This document shows positions 37,760 to 46,360 of a stretch of DNA of 64,000 nt, piece by piece. A model generated the notes under the pieces. The model was not told the origin of the DNA. It saw only the letters and a program-made list of their open reading frames with translations, and searched no databases. A program made the translations under genes and the position numbers. The stretch spans positions 121,692-185,691 of the forward strand of contig NZ_JANSKK010000013.1 of NCBI RefSeq assembly GCF_026659735.1, read 5' to 3'. This stretch comes from Staphylococcus pettenkoferi (lineage in GTDB: Bacteria > Bacillota > Bacilli > Staphylococcales > Staphylococcaceae). Numbering within the stretch: the first letter of the stretch is position 1; every line of letters starts with the position of its first letter.

Positions 37760-38533
37760 ATGACACATCAACAACCTATTCATACTAATGTAGACGAACG
37801 CCGTGTGAAAGACGTCGCAGTTTTAGCGGGCCGCATCTTGTTAGAATCTGGTGCTGAAGGGACGCGCGTCGAAGATACGATGAGTCGTATTGCAGCGAGC
37901 GCTGGCTATACTGAAAGCAATAGTTTCGTCACGAATACAGTAATCAACTTCATGTTACATAATGAAACAAATCCACGTATCTTCCGTATCAAAACGCGTG
38001 ATACGAACCTGTTCCGTATTTCACGGACTAACGAAGTCTCTCGTCAAATTACGAAAGGTATATTATCGCTCGATGAAGCTTATGAAGAACTGAAATATAT
38101 TTACAATGAACAAAGTATTCGTCACGATTTGATCTTTAAATTTATCGCGGCGGCCATCATTTCTATCAGCTTCCTCTATCTACAAGGAGGCCATTTGGTG
38201 GATATCTTCACCGCACTCATCGCAGGTTCTATTGGCTATATTGTCGTTGAAATTCTAGACCGTAAACTCCATGCGAAATTCATTCCAGAGTTCATTGGTT
38301 CTCTGGTCATTGGTCTGCTTGCTGTCTTTGGCCACTATTTGATTCCAGGTGGTTCCATACCAGAAATCATCATCGCAGCCGTGATGCCGATCGTACCTGG
38401 AGTCTTGATTACCAATGCGATTCAAGATCTCTTTGGCGGCCACATGTTGACTTTCACGACGAAATCTTTAGAGGCCCTCGTCACCGCCTTTGGTATCGGC
38501 GCTGGCGTCGGTTCAATTTTGATTATTTTCTAA
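37760..38533 (+). CDS. Threonine/serine exporter, ThrE N-terminal domain protein
   Basis: A 257-residue membrane protein of the ThrE/DUF1212 family. About 110 soluble residues lead (VLAGRILLESGAEGTRVEDTM), then five helices. ThrE proteins export threonine and serine; here the function is split over two genes, as is common in Firmicutes, with the second half 18 bases downstream. ATG 37760 has GGTG seven bases ahead; an upstream GTG is less likely. Confidence 0.85.
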   Translation: MTHQQPIHTNVDERRVKDVAVLAGRILLESGAEGTRVEDTMSRIAASAGYTESNSFVTNTVINFMLHNETNPRIFRIKTRDTNLFRISRTNEVSRQITKGILSLDEAYEELKYIYNEQSIRHDLIFKFIAAAIISISFLYLQGGHLVDIFTALIAGSIGYIVVEILDRKLHAKFIPEFIGSLVIGLLAVFGHYLIPGGSIPEIIIAAVMPIVPGVLITNAIQDLFGGHMLTFTTKSLEALVTAFGIGAGVGSILIIF

Positions 38534-38551
38534 TTTTGAGGAGTATCTAAT

Positions 38552-39004
38552 ATGTTCTGGATATTAAACTTTATTTTTAGTTATTTAGCTTCATTATTTT
38601 TCTGTGTCATATTCGATGCACCGAAACGTTTGTATTATACTGCTGGGTTCGTCGGCGCTTGCGGTTGGATGGTCTATGCCCTGTTCTACCACGGTTTCGA
38701 ACTCCACACGATTTATGCGAGCTTCTTTGGTAGTCTCGTGCTCGGTCTGTTAAGTCATGTGATGGCACGCTACAAGAAAGAGCCTGCCATTATCTTCATG
38801 GTGCCAGGAATCATCCCTCTCGTACCAGGTGGTTTGGCATATGATGCGACGAAGAACTTGATTCTGCTCAACTTTAGTAAGGCGATTAATACGATGTTAG
38901 AAGTCACACTCATCGCTGGCGCTATTGCACTCGGTTTACTGTTCGCAGATCAAATTTCCAAGTTAGTCGTTTCAGGTTTCGTTCGTACACGTAAAAAGAT
39001 TTAG
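38552..39004 (+). CDS. Threonine/serine exporter, ThrE C-terminal domain protein (DUF3815)
   Basis: A 150-residue membrane protein with four to five helices and the conserved loop PAIIFMVPGIIPLVPGGLAYD (about 86-106). It completes the split ThrE exporter. GAGGAG precedes its ATG. A hairpin repeat starts almost at its stop codon. Confidence 0.85.
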   Translation: MFWILNFIFSYLASLFFCVIFDAPKRLYYTAGFVGACGWMVYALFYHGFELHTIYASFFGSLVLGLLSHVMARYKKEPAIIFMVPGIIPLVPGGLAYDATKNLILLNFSKAINTMLEVTLIAGAIALGLLFADQISKLVVSGFVRTRKKI

Positions 39005-39043
39005 AGAGTGAGACAGAAATCTTTGATTTCGTTGTCTCACCTC
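39003..39043. repeat. Interspersed hairpin repeat, copy 5
   Basis: GTGAGACAGAAATC pairs perfectly, apart from two central-arm bases, with GATTTCGTTGTCTCAC around TTT. The flanking sequence (TTGACTAGCG ... CAGACAACCACTGC) resembles that beside copy 2. Confidence 0.7.
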
Positions 39044-39122
39044 CGCACAGTTGACTAGCGTTTGAGAAAGCGCTAGCTCTCTCATATGCAGACAACCACT
39101 GCGAATAGTAATATTAAAACGT

Positions 39123-39354
39123 GAGTCTGGGGCATTATTTAAAAGTAAATCATGATATGGTAGCAACTTTTTAATTTAGTTGAATGATAAATCAATTTTT
39201 CAATGTCGACTCGAGACGCATGATGGAGATAGACCACAACGAAAATCCATTTCTAGAGCTCTCTGAGCGAGAGAAATTAGTTGAGTGTGGTCCCATATAC
39301 AAGCGAGAGTCAAAATATTGAAAAATTAATACTTCTTATTTATATCCCAAGCTC
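39123..39354. repeat. Large palindromic interspersed element, copy A
   Basis: A 232-bp non-coding palindromic unit. Outer arms are GAGTCTGGGGCATTATT and ATATCCCAAGCTC. Inner ends AATTTTTCAAT (39194-39204) and ATTGAAAAATT (39317-39327) are perfect inverted repeats. Further stems are GACCACA/TGTGGTC (39232-39238 with 39286-39292) and ATTTCT/AGAAAT. A second copy lies at 55919-56247. Confidence 0.75.
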
Positions 39355-39380
39355 TTCTCGTATGCCTGAATTCAAACATT

Positions 39381-40787
39381 CTACCTGCTCGCTTTCCTTT
39401 TACTACTCAAAAAGAACCCAGGAATCACCAGCAACAACAAGATAACAACAGAAACTAAAAATGCAAGATGGTACGCCGTTATCTGATGGCTTAACTGTGT
39501 ACCGAATTGCGTCACAAACATCGCTACCACGGAAGCCATCATCGCCGAACCGAAGCTCGAGCCAATGTTCTCAATCATATTTACTCCGACGCCAGCTGGA
39601 GGTAACTGCGCGTCGTCCAACGTCACATACACATCTGTCGTTAACGGTAACATGATACCTCCGACACAGAGACCGCGTATAAATAAGAAGAGGCTTAACC
39701 ACACAATTGAGACATGGGGACCCACAAGCGTAAATGGAATCGTTGCCATAACCGTTAACCCTACGCTCACGAGCACAATCGCTTTGGCACCTATACGATC
39801 AATCCACTTCCCAATTAACGGTCGCGTCACTAACATTCCTATCCCTTGAGGCATCAACGCTAAAGCAGCTTGAATCTCAGTATAATGCTTGAACGTCTGA
39901 AAGAAGATAGGAAAGATAATCATCGGACCGAGAATGGCAATATTAGCCAGAAATAGACCTACACCAGCAATCGAGAAATGCTTGTCTTTAAATAAGCTTA
40001 ATGGCAAGACGAGGTGCGTTCCTCTGCGTAGACCATACAAGATGTAGCTAAGAATCAAGATGAGTCCTATTCCGACACAAATCATCGTAGTTAAGTTCAC
40101 AAATGTCGCTTGATTTGCCGCAGCTGAAACACCATAAATAAATGCGATACTTATTAAAGCGATGAGTGTAATACCCACGCCATCAAAGCGACTTTCAGGT
40201 TTAAAGGGTTGAAATGACGGTAGGACTTTTAACATAATCGGCGTAATAATCATCGTAATTATGATATTAATATAGAAGATATATTGCCAACTGAAATAGT
40301 GAATGATAAAGCCACCAAGGACTGGGCCAAAGATAGGGCCAAGTATCATCGGTGTACTCACGATCGCCATGACTTTGCCAATATGCTCACGCCCAGCAAC
40401 TTTCACTAGCAAGGTCGACATAAGCGTAGTGATAACGCCGGCAGAGCCACCTTGCATGATACGGAAGAAGATGAAACTGCCCACATTCCAACTGAGCCCA
40501 ACGAACAATGATGCGACGCCAAAGAGTATCACGCTACTGATAAAGACCTTTTTACTGTTAAAACGGTTCATCAGCCAACCAGCGAGAGGCACGGTCGTCG
40601 CCAGGGCGAGAATATAACCTGTCACACCCCATTGAATGATATCTAATGACGTTTGAAAAGTCGTATTTAACTGCTTAATCGCAATATTAATCATCGTAGA
40701 ATCTAACATCGGAGCGATGGCAGCTAGCGCAATACTCCAGGCTGCCACCAGGATGTGTTTAGGAATCACGTCTTTCTGATGAGACAT
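39381..40787 (-). CDS. DHA2-family (14-helix) MFS drug exporter
   Basis: A 468-residue MFS transporter. The DHA2 marker region LDSTMINIAIKQL is in helix 1, the motif A-like LAGWLMNRFNSKKVF follows, and helix 5 holds the antiporter motif C-like MILGPIFGPVLGGFI. Such proteins export drugs or metabolites using the proton gradient. Its promoter is overlaid by a 9-bp inverted repeat, and a MarR-family regulator is encoded just upstream on the same strand. Substrate unknown. Confidence 0.88.
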   Translation of the reverse strand: MSHQKDVIPKHILVAAWSIALAAIAPMLDSTMINIAIKQLNTTFQTSLDIIQWGVTGYILALATTVPLAGWLMNRFNSKKVFISSVILFGVASLFVGLSWNVGSFIFFRIMQGGSAGVITTLMSTLLVKVAGREHIGKVMAIVSTPMILGPIFGPVLGGFIIHYFSWQYIFYINIIITMIITPIMLKVLPSFQPFKPESRFDGVGITLIALISIAFIYGVSAAANQATFVNLTTMICVGIGLILILSYILYGLRRGTHLVLPLSLFKDKHFSIAGVGLFLANIAILGPMIIFPIFFQTFKHYTEIQAALALMPQGIGMLVTRPLIGKWIDRIGAKAIVLVSVGLTVMATIPFTLVGPHVSIVWLSLFLFIRGLCVGGIMLPLTTDVYVTLDDAQLPPAGVGVNMIENIGSSFGSAMMASVVAMFVTQFGTQLSHQITAYHLAFLVSVVILLLLVIPGFFLSSKRKASR

Positions 40788-40810
40788 AGATAACCTCCTT
40801 AATGTTTCTC

Positions 40811-40840
40811 AGGAAACAATATACGCTCATTTTGTTTCCT
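40811..40840. promoter_or_regulatory. Operator for the MFS exporter gene
   Basis: AGGAAACAA (40811-40819) and TTGTTTCCT (40832-40840) form a perfect 9-bp inverted repeat across the -10 flank and the spacer of the exporter promoter. The adjacent MarR-family protein is the natural candidate to bind it (inference). Confidence 0.65.
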
Positions 40841-40846
40841 CGTCAA
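40818..40846 (-). promoter_or_regulatory. Promoter of the MFS exporter gene
   Basis: On the minus strand TTGACG (40841-40846), a 17-base spacer and TATATT (40818-40823). Confidence 0.65.
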
Positions 40847-40946
40847 CAATAAAAGAGGTAAAAATTAAACTTTATACAGCTTACGATACGAAAATGTGTA
40901 TCACACATCGATGTTTCACTGTATAAAGTTAATGCATTTATCCTTA

Positions 40947-41411
40947 TTATAAAGTGTGACCTTCTTTGGCAATTTCGTGATCTAAATGCGCATCATAGCG
41001 TTCTAGAAAACGGAAGATAGCGTTGATTTCCGCTTCACTCATCTCTTCAAACACTCGTGCATCTCGTGCTTGATATTTCTCATGAATTTGTTGGTGCAAA
41101 CGCTCTATCTGCTCGCCCTCTTCTGTGAGGCGATAGTAGATTTCTTTCTTATTAGAGGCATCTTGATAACGTTCAATTAATGATTTATTGAGTAACTTCT
41201 TCGTGAGTTTACTTACTGCACCACGTGTCATAAAGAGTTGTTGAGACAACTTTTGAACGTTAGGTTGTGTGGTATAACGAATCGCTTCTAAACAGTGAAT
41301 TTCAGAGGGCGTATATCCTTTTAACTGCTGTTCCATTTCATGCTTATTCAACCAAGCCAATTTGTTAAAAATCACACGAAATTCCTTCATTAGACGTTGT
41401 CCTTGTTGCAT
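40947..41411 (-). CDS. MarR-family transcriptional regulator
   Basis: A 154-residue winged-helix protein. The helix-turn-helix is NVQKLSQQLFMTRGAVSKLTKKL (about 53-75), and the wing contains RYQDASNKKEIYYRLT with the usual D-x(n)-R/K pattern. MarR proteins normally repress a nearby exporter and release it on ligand binding. The downstream gene on the same strand is the MFS exporter, whose promoter carries a matching palindrome. Confidence 0.88.
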   Translation of the reverse strand: MQQGQRLMKEFRVIFNKLAWLNKHEMEQQLKGYTPSEIHCLEAIRYTTQPNVQKLSQQLFMTRGAVSKLTKKLLNKSLIERYQDASNKKEIYYRLTEEGEQIERLHQQIHEKYQARDARVFEEMSEAEINAIFRFLERYDAHLDHEIAKEGHTL

Positions 41412-41472
41412 GTCTCACACCTCTTCTTTCTCAGTACTTATATTTCTTATCTTACAGAACGTATAAGAAAAA

Positions 41473-41500
41473 CGCCAACCTCATTCGTTGGAGGTTGACG
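41473..41500 (-). terminator. Terminator after the APC permease gene
   Basis: On the minus strand CGTCAACCTC (41491-41500) pairs with GAGGTTGGCG (41473-41482), followed by TTTTTCTT. Confidence 0.8.
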
Positions 41501-41518
41501 CTTCAATTGCTTAGTTAT

Positions 41519-43006
41519 CTACTTATTTGTACGATTTGTACTATTTTCATCTACTAAATCAGCAATGTCATCTTCACTTCTATTTAAGATTAAACGGCTT
41601 AGCTCATCATTATCAATACGTCTCAACTTCGGTAAACGAATAAAGAAGAAGATGAGACCGAGCACTAACCACGCTGCTAATGCGATGTAAGAAGGTCCAG
41701 AAAGTGATGCTGGTGAGCCTGGAATTAATAACAGGCACAAGAAGATAAATGAAATGACTGAACCTATAATCGCAAAGGTCTTATAAACCGGTGCGTAAGT
41801 CTTACTTGTTTGGTCGTAACTGAATAGACGAACCGCTGATAAACAAGTGACAAAGTAGGCGATAGATACGCCAGTAGATGACATATCAACAATCCATTGT
41901 AATGCTGTACGACCGAGCCATGGTGCAATGAGTGTCATCGCAACTAAGAAGATGACAGCTACATATGGCGTCTTGTACTTCGGATGAAGTTTACTGAAGA
42001 CTGTTGGCATGATACCTGAACGTCCCATTGAGAATAAGAGACGACTTGAACTCATTAAGAAACCATTTAAGCCGGTAAAGATACCCATAATAATCGCAAT
42101 AGATAGAATCGCTAAACCGACATAACCAAAGGCTTCTTGAGTTTCAGCACCTGTCACCCATAGTTGACCATTTACACCGTTATTTGATGTTGTGAGCCAA
42201 CCTGTGAAGAAGAGCATCACAACGTATGTTAAAGCAGCTGCGATTAAACTGAACGAAATTAGCTTGAATGATTTATTAGGTGAAAAGTTAAACTCTTCGG
42301 CTGTCTGTGGAATATTGTCGAAACCGACATAGGCCCATGGTGATATCGCTATAATGGATACGATCGACCAGAACCAACCTTTATGTTCGTTCGCTAATGG
42401 CTTCAAGTTTTCTAATGAGAAATTATTACCGAAGAACGAACCAAAGAAGAGTAAGAGCACTGTAACGACGAGCGCAATACAGAAGTAATACTGTAAAGAA
42501 CCTGACACGCTAGCGCCCACGATTGCAATAATCATAAATACAATAAGTAGAACGGAAGCAATAATAATTTCCGTTATGTATACATCCCATCCAGCGATGG
42601 TATATAGCTTCCCAGTCTGTAATGCACTTGGGAACAAGAACTTAATCAGTAAACTGAATGCTGTTGCGTTGAGTGCAGCTACACAAATATAGCCAAAGGT
42701 TAAGAACCAAGATGAGAAGAAACTGACATATCTTCCAAATCCTAAGAAACTAAATGCAAACGCGCCACCAGAAACAGGGAAACGCGATACGAGTGCACCA
42801 TAACTTACCCCGATTAGAATAAGCAATAATGCGCCGATAAAGATACCAATAGATGCTGGAATAGCGCCTGATTGTTTAATCCAGTCACCTGGTAGGATAA
42901 AGGCGCCCCAACCTATACATGAACCATAAGCGATGGCCCAGACGAATTTCTCCGATAGGTTTTGCTTTAAATTCCCTCTATCGACTTTTTTATTATTTTC
43001 GCTCAT
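41519..43006 (-). CDS. APC-family amino acid permease
   Basis: A 495-residue transporter with twelve to thirteen membrane helices. The helix-1 substrate signature SCIGWGAFILPGDWI (about 29-43) and helix-6 segment SPWAYVGFDNIPQTAEEF (about 222-239) are typical of the APC superfamily (amino acid/amine/glutamate:GABA types). It probably imports or exchanges an amino acid; which one is not evident. Monocistronic, with its own terminator. Confidence 0.88.
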   Translation of the reverse strand: MSENNKKVDRGNLKQNLSEKFVWAIAYGSCIGWGAFILPGDWIKQSGAIPASIGIFIGALLLILIGVSYGALVSRFPVSGGAFAFSFLGFGRYVSFFSSWFLTFGYICVAALNATAFSLLIKFLFPSALQTGKLYTIAGWDVYITEIIIASVLLIVFMIIAIVGASVSGSLQYYFCIALVVTVLLLFFGSFFGNNFSLENLKPLANEHKGWFWSIVSIIAISPWAYVGFDNIPQTAEEFNFSPNKSFKLISFSLIAAALTYVVMLFFTGWLTTSNNGVNGQLWVTGAETQEAFGYVGLAILSIAIIMGIFTGLNGFLMSSSRLLFSMGRSGIMPTVFSKLHPKYKTPYVAVIFLVAMTLIAPWLGRTALQWIVDMSSTGVSIAYFVTCLSAVRLFSYDQTSKTYAPVYKTFAIIGSVISFIFLCLLLIPGSPASLSGPSYIALAAWLVLGLIFFFIRLPKLRRIDNDELSRLILNRSEDDIADLVDENSTNRTNK

Positions 43007-43076
43007 AAATTAAACTCACCCCATGAGATGTACTATACCCAAAAGGTGAGTTTTTATAACACAAATCACTATTAAT

Positions 43077-43442
43077 TTATAATTTAAAAGTTGCGATGAC
43101 TAACATTAGCCAACTCACAATGAATAACACACCGCCAATAGGTGTAATCGCTCCTAAGACGCGAACTTGTGATAACGCTAAGATGTATAGTGAGCCACTA
43201 AATAAGATAATTCCGATGAACATGAGCCATCCTGCCCAGTTCACGTTAATATTTGTTGTACCGCTAATAATACCGATCGCGAGTAATCCTAAACCGTGAT
43301 ACATTTGATACGTCGTTGCTTTCTCCCATACTGACATGTACTTCTCTGAGAGCTTCCCTTCGAGTCCATGCGCACCAAACGCACCTGTTGCTACTGCCAT
43401 CAATGCGTTTAAAGCACCTAAAATAATAAATACTTTCATCAT
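43077..43442 (-). CDS. DUF423 membrane protein (YwdK-like)
   Basis: A 121-residue protein with four membrane helices. The family start [20 protein letters not shown] (about 9-28) is present. DUF423 proteins are widespread and of unknown function. It lies 21 bases after the DUF5327-like gene and ung, matching the ung-ywdI-ywdK-like order of B. subtilis. Confidence 0.88.
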   Translation of the reverse strand: MMKVFIILGALNALMAVATGAFGAHGLEGKLSEKYMSVWEKATTYQMYHGLGLLAIGIISGTTNINVNWAGWLMFIGIILFSGSLYILALSQVRVLGAITPIGGVLFIVSWLMLVIATFKL

Positions 43443-43463
43443 AACTATTTCACCTCTATAAGT

Positions 43464-43850
43464 TTAAAAATCAAATATTGAATCGCCATTACCGATTTCA
43501 TCATCTGTGACCATCTTATTCGATGGCAAATCACTGCTTTGACTTTGTTGCATCGACGCAGGCACCTTTCCTCCCATCGCTTTAATCTCATCCACTGTCA
43601 CATCTTGTTGGGTTGCGCGTGATGAGGTATGAGATTGAGAAGGATAACTTGACTGGCTATATTGCGTCTGATTCACTTCCGGATAGTGTTGACGTGAAGT
43701 AGATGAGTTCTGTGTGCCTTGCTGTTCGACATACAACGAAGTGAGCGTATGTATAGCGTACAAGTGCTTTTCAAAAGCCGCATCACTCGTTGCTTCATCT
43801 GCTTGTACTAACTCACTTTCAATCAATTGAATGAGTTTATCTTTATTCAT
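43464..43850 (-). CDS. YwdI/DUF5327-like protein
   Basis: A 128-residue soluble protein: an N-terminal helical domain (NKDKLIQLIESELVQADEAT), a middle rich in Ser, Gln and Thr, and a conserved end DEIGNGDSIFDF. ATG 43850 is chosen because AAGGTGAG, located at the very end of ung, lies ten bases before it. Co-transcribed with ung. Function unknown. Confidence 0.75.
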   Translation of the reverse strand: MNKDKLIQLIESELVQADEATSDAAFEKHLYAIHTLTSLYVEQQGTQNSSTSRQHYPEVNQTQYSQSSYPSQSHTSSRATQQDVTVDEIKAMGGKVPASMQQSQSSDLPSNKMVTDDEIGNGDSIFDF

Positions 43851-43857
43851 TCTTAAA

Positions 43858-44511
43858 TCACTCACCTTCACACCAATTTACAGGTTCAATTCCGTGTTCT
43901 TCTAAATACGCATTCGCTTGGGAATATGGCTTAGAACCAAAGAATCCCCGATACGCAGACAATGGACTTGGGTGTACCGACTTAATAATATGGTGTTTTG
44001 ACGTATCGATTAACTTGATCTTCTGCTGAGCAGGTTTGCCCCACAGAATAAACGCGACATGCTCTAAATTGTCAGATACCGCTTGAATGACTTCATCCGT
44101 AAATGTTTCCCAACCGATATCGCGATGTGAATGTGCTTCACCTTTACGTACAGTCAACACAGTATTCAACAATAACACGCCTTCTCTTGCCCAGTCTTGT
44201 AAGTGTGGAGAACGTCTTACGCAACCGATATCATCCTGCAGTTCTTTATACATATTGCGTAATGACGGCGGAAACTTTGCGTTAGGCTGCACAGAGAACG
44301 CTAAACCATGCGCTTGATTCGGACCGTGATATGGATCTTGTCCCAGTATTACTACTTTAACCTTATTAAAGGGGGTTAAATCAAAGGCTTGATAGATATT
44401 CTCTCTATCTGGATAAACAATTTGCGTCGTATATTCTTTTTCTAAGAAATCATGCATCGCTTTGAAATCATGTCGCGATGTGATGTCGTGAAAGATATCT
44501 GCCCATTCCAT
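43858..44511 (-). CDS. ung: Uracil-DNA glycosylase
   Basis: A 217-residue family 1 UDG that removes uracil from DNA. The water-activating loop [18 protein letters not shown] and the minor-groove loop [13 protein letters not shown] are both intact. ATG 44511 (MEWADIF) follows GAGGTG; a GTG four codons upstream overlaps that site. First gene of the ung-DUF5327-DUF423 operon. Confidence 0.97.
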   Translation of the reverse strand: MEWADIFHDITSRHDFKAMHDFLEKEYTTQIVYPDRENIYQAFDLTPFNKVKVVILGQDPYHGPNQAHGLAFSVQPNAKFPPSLRNMYKELQDDIGCVRRSPHLQDWAREGVLLLNTVLTVRKGEAHSHRDIGWETFTDEVIQAVSDNLEHVAFILWGKPAQQKIKLIDTSKHHIIKSVHPSPLSAYRGFFGSKPYSQANAYLEEHGIEPVNWCEGE

Positions 44512-44688
44512 TCTTCTTATCACCTCACCGTTTATCGTAACACATCCACCTGTATCGCGTTACTTAGAAATAGTGATGCATGCTTATATTTTTTACTATT
44601 AAGGATAAAAACTCTAGAAAGCACGTCGATGTTGAGCTGTTTGGAAACGTGGTAAAATAGAAGTAAAGACATTTAGGGAGTGAAGATA

Positions 44689-45519
44689 ATGGCACTTAAG
44701 AAAACATTAACAATTGCTGGCTCTGATACGAGTGCTGGCGCAGGAATGCAAGCGGACTTAAAAACATTCCAAGAACTCGATACGTATGGCATGGTCGCAT
44801 TAACTTCTATCGTTACGATGGACAAAGAAACATGGTCTCATGATGTGACACCTATTCCATTTGACGTCTTCGAGAAACAATTAGAAACAGCTATTTCTAT
44901 CGGACCAGATGCAGTGAAGACCGGTATGTTAGGTACGCAAGAAGTCATCAAGCGTGCTGGCGAAGCGTTTGAAGAATCTGGTGCAGATTACTTTGTCGTA
45001 GACCCAGTAATGGTTTGTAAAGGTGAGAATGAGGTGTTAAACCCAGGCAATACAGATGCGATGATTGAACATCTCTTACCTAAAGCAACGATTACTACGC
45101 CTAACTTATTTGAAGCGGGTCAATTAGCTGGTTTTGGCACGTTGAAATCAATTGAAGATATGAAACGTGCTGCTGAAATCATCCATGACAAAGGTTCACA
45201 ACATGTCATCATTAAAGGTGGTAAAGCGTTAGATCAAGATAAGTCATACGACCTTTATTATGATGGCGACAAATTCTACCAATTAACGACAGACATGTTC
45301 CAACAAAGCTATAACCACGGTGCAGGTTGTACCTTTGCTGCAGCGACAACAGCATATCTCGCAAATGGTAAAAACCCTAAAGATGCTGTCATTGCTGCGA
45401 AAGCTTTCGTAGCTTCTGCGATTAAAAATGGTTGGAAGATGAACGACTTCGTTGGTCCAGTAGACCACGGTGCATACAACCGTATTGAACACATCGATGT
45501 AGATGTGCAAGAAGTGTAA
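44689..45519 (+). CDS. Pyridoxine/hydroxymethylpyrimidine kinase (PdxK/ThiD type)
   Basis: A 276-residue ribokinase-fold enzyme. The substrate site GSDTSAGAGMQADLKTF (about 9-25) and the ATP/anion-hole motif HGAGCTFAAATTAYLANG (about 208-225) are clear. In S. aureus the protein at this locus is annotated as phosphomethylpyrimidine kinase but mainly phosphorylates pyridoxine/pyridoxal. ATG 44689 follows AGGGAG and gives the usual length. A hairpin terminator of the interspersed type follows. Confidence 0.92.
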   Translation: MALKKTLTIAGSDTSAGAGMQADLKTFQELDTYGMVALTSIVTMDKETWSHDVTPIPFDVFEKQLETAISIGPDAVKTGMLGTQEVIKRAGEAFEESGADYFVVDPVMVCKGENEVLNPGNTDAMIEHLLPKATITTPNLFEAGQLAGFGTLKSIEDMKRAAEIIHDKGSQHVIIKGGKALDQDKSYDLYYDGDKFYQLTTDMFQQSYNHGAGCTFAAATTAYLANGKNPKDAVIAAKAFVASAIKNGWKMNDFVGPVDHGAYNRIEHIDVDVQEV

Positions 45520-45560
45520 GCTATCTTACAAAACATTTTGATATAAGTTAAATTCACAGG

Positions 45561-45607
45561 AGATAAGGCTACGAAATGAGATAAATTTCTAGTCTTATCT
45601 TCTTTTT
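45561..45607 (+). terminator. Terminator built from hairpin repeat copy 6
   Basis: AGATAAGGCTACGAAAT (45561-45577) pairs with ATTTCTAGTCTTATCT (45585-45600, one bulge), followed by TCTTTTTT. The sequence belongs to the interspersed hairpin family in reverse orientation. Confidence 0.8.
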
Positions 45608-45641
45608 TGTTACTAAAAAAACTCCCCTTCAACCCTTGATA

Positions 45642-45725
45642 TATAAAGGATATCCACTCTCGTACGAAAGGCGTAGTTAAAGTTGATACTACAGACTCAT
45701 GTGTTACATAGACATATCCTTTATA
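45642..45725. promoter_or_regulatory. Inverted repeat and promoter upstream of vraX
   Basis: TATAAAGGATAT (45642-45653) and ATATCCTTTATA (45714-45725) are perfect 12-bp inverted repeats 60 bases apart. Between them lie GTAG/CTAC and a possible promoter TTGATA (45683-45688), 16 bases, TACATA (45705-45710). The repeat could be a looping operator or, if transcription starts further upstream, a leader stem. vraX is strongly induced by cell-wall stress in S. aureus. Confidence 0.45.
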
Positions 45726-45764
45726 GTGTTAAGTGTAGAGAGAGAAAGGAGGTCATGAAACAAC

Positions 45765-45938
45765 ATGATAATCTACAATAAGATAGTTGAAAATGGCAAG
45801 CCAATCTACGAAATCATAACCAAAACCTTTAATACGATTTCAGTTAAATGTGATGAAACCTTAACTTCCAATGATATATACAAACTACTCTCTCTACTTG
45901 AAAGTGACGTAGATCAAATGGCAAATCACTGTTCCTAG
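45765..45938 (+). CDS. vraX: Cell-wall-stress protein VraX
   Basis: A 57-residue protein starting MIIYNKIVENGKPIYEIITK. It matches my memory of S. aureus VraX (55 residues) in the start, the core YEIITKTF, the segment ISVKCD and the end KLLSLL. VraX is one of the genes most strongly induced by cell-wall-active antibiotics and has been reported to inhibit complement C1; its cellular role is unclear. AAAGGAGG ends 12 bases before this ATG. A nearer ATG at 45755 opens only eight codons. Confidence 0.85.
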   Translation: MIIYNKIVENGKPIYEIITKTFNTISVKCDETLTSNDIYKLLSLLESDVDQMANHCS

Positions 45939-46114
45939 TCATTTTCACCTCAAAACCGAAAATATAATTTACGTAAGATACACAATTTTTGACACAAAGA
46001 ACATTGAATTACTCCCTTTTTGTAAACAGAAGTATGATTTTTCGTATCGACATGTCACCTCATTGCCCCCTTCAATGAGTGACCTCTGATGATACAACCA
46101 TCCCTATAACCCTT
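45939..46114 (+). other. vraX 3' region with a C-rich-loop hairpin
   Basis: No gene. GTCACCTCATTG (46054-46065) pairs with CAATGAGTGAC (46073-46083) with a single bulge, leaving the loop CCCCCTT. The region probably belongs to a long 3' untranslated region ending at the 46115-46199 terminator. Confidence 0.5.
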
Positions 46115-46199
46115 TAGCACTTATATTAGACGAAGTTTGTCCCACTTCGACTGTTTGGAGAGCAACTCGAAACACTTCTAATATAAGTGCTATTTTTTT
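46115..46199 (+). terminator. Large terminator after vraX
   Basis: A perfect 16-bp stem (46115-46130 with 46177-46192) closes a 46-base loop that itself contains CGAAGT/ACTTCG with the loop TTGTCCC (46131-46149). A run of seven T follows. Confidence 0.8.
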
Positions 46200-46300
46200 A
46201 CCCTCTCACTTATATACACGTCGTTCCCGTCGGAATTACTTCTTTTTTCTTAAAATTTTTTCACTCCATTATAACGATCCCTTTTACTACATAAGTAAAA

Positions 46301-46340
46301 AGAGAAGAACAACAACACGTGAATGTCATCATTCTTCTCT
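46301..46340 (-). terminator. Terminator after the ProP-like gene
   Basis: AGAGAAGAA (46301-46309) pairs with TTCTTCTCT (46332-46340); on the minus strand TTTTTAC follows. Confidence 0.7.
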
Positions 46341-46360
46341 CATAACATCATCTTAAATAA

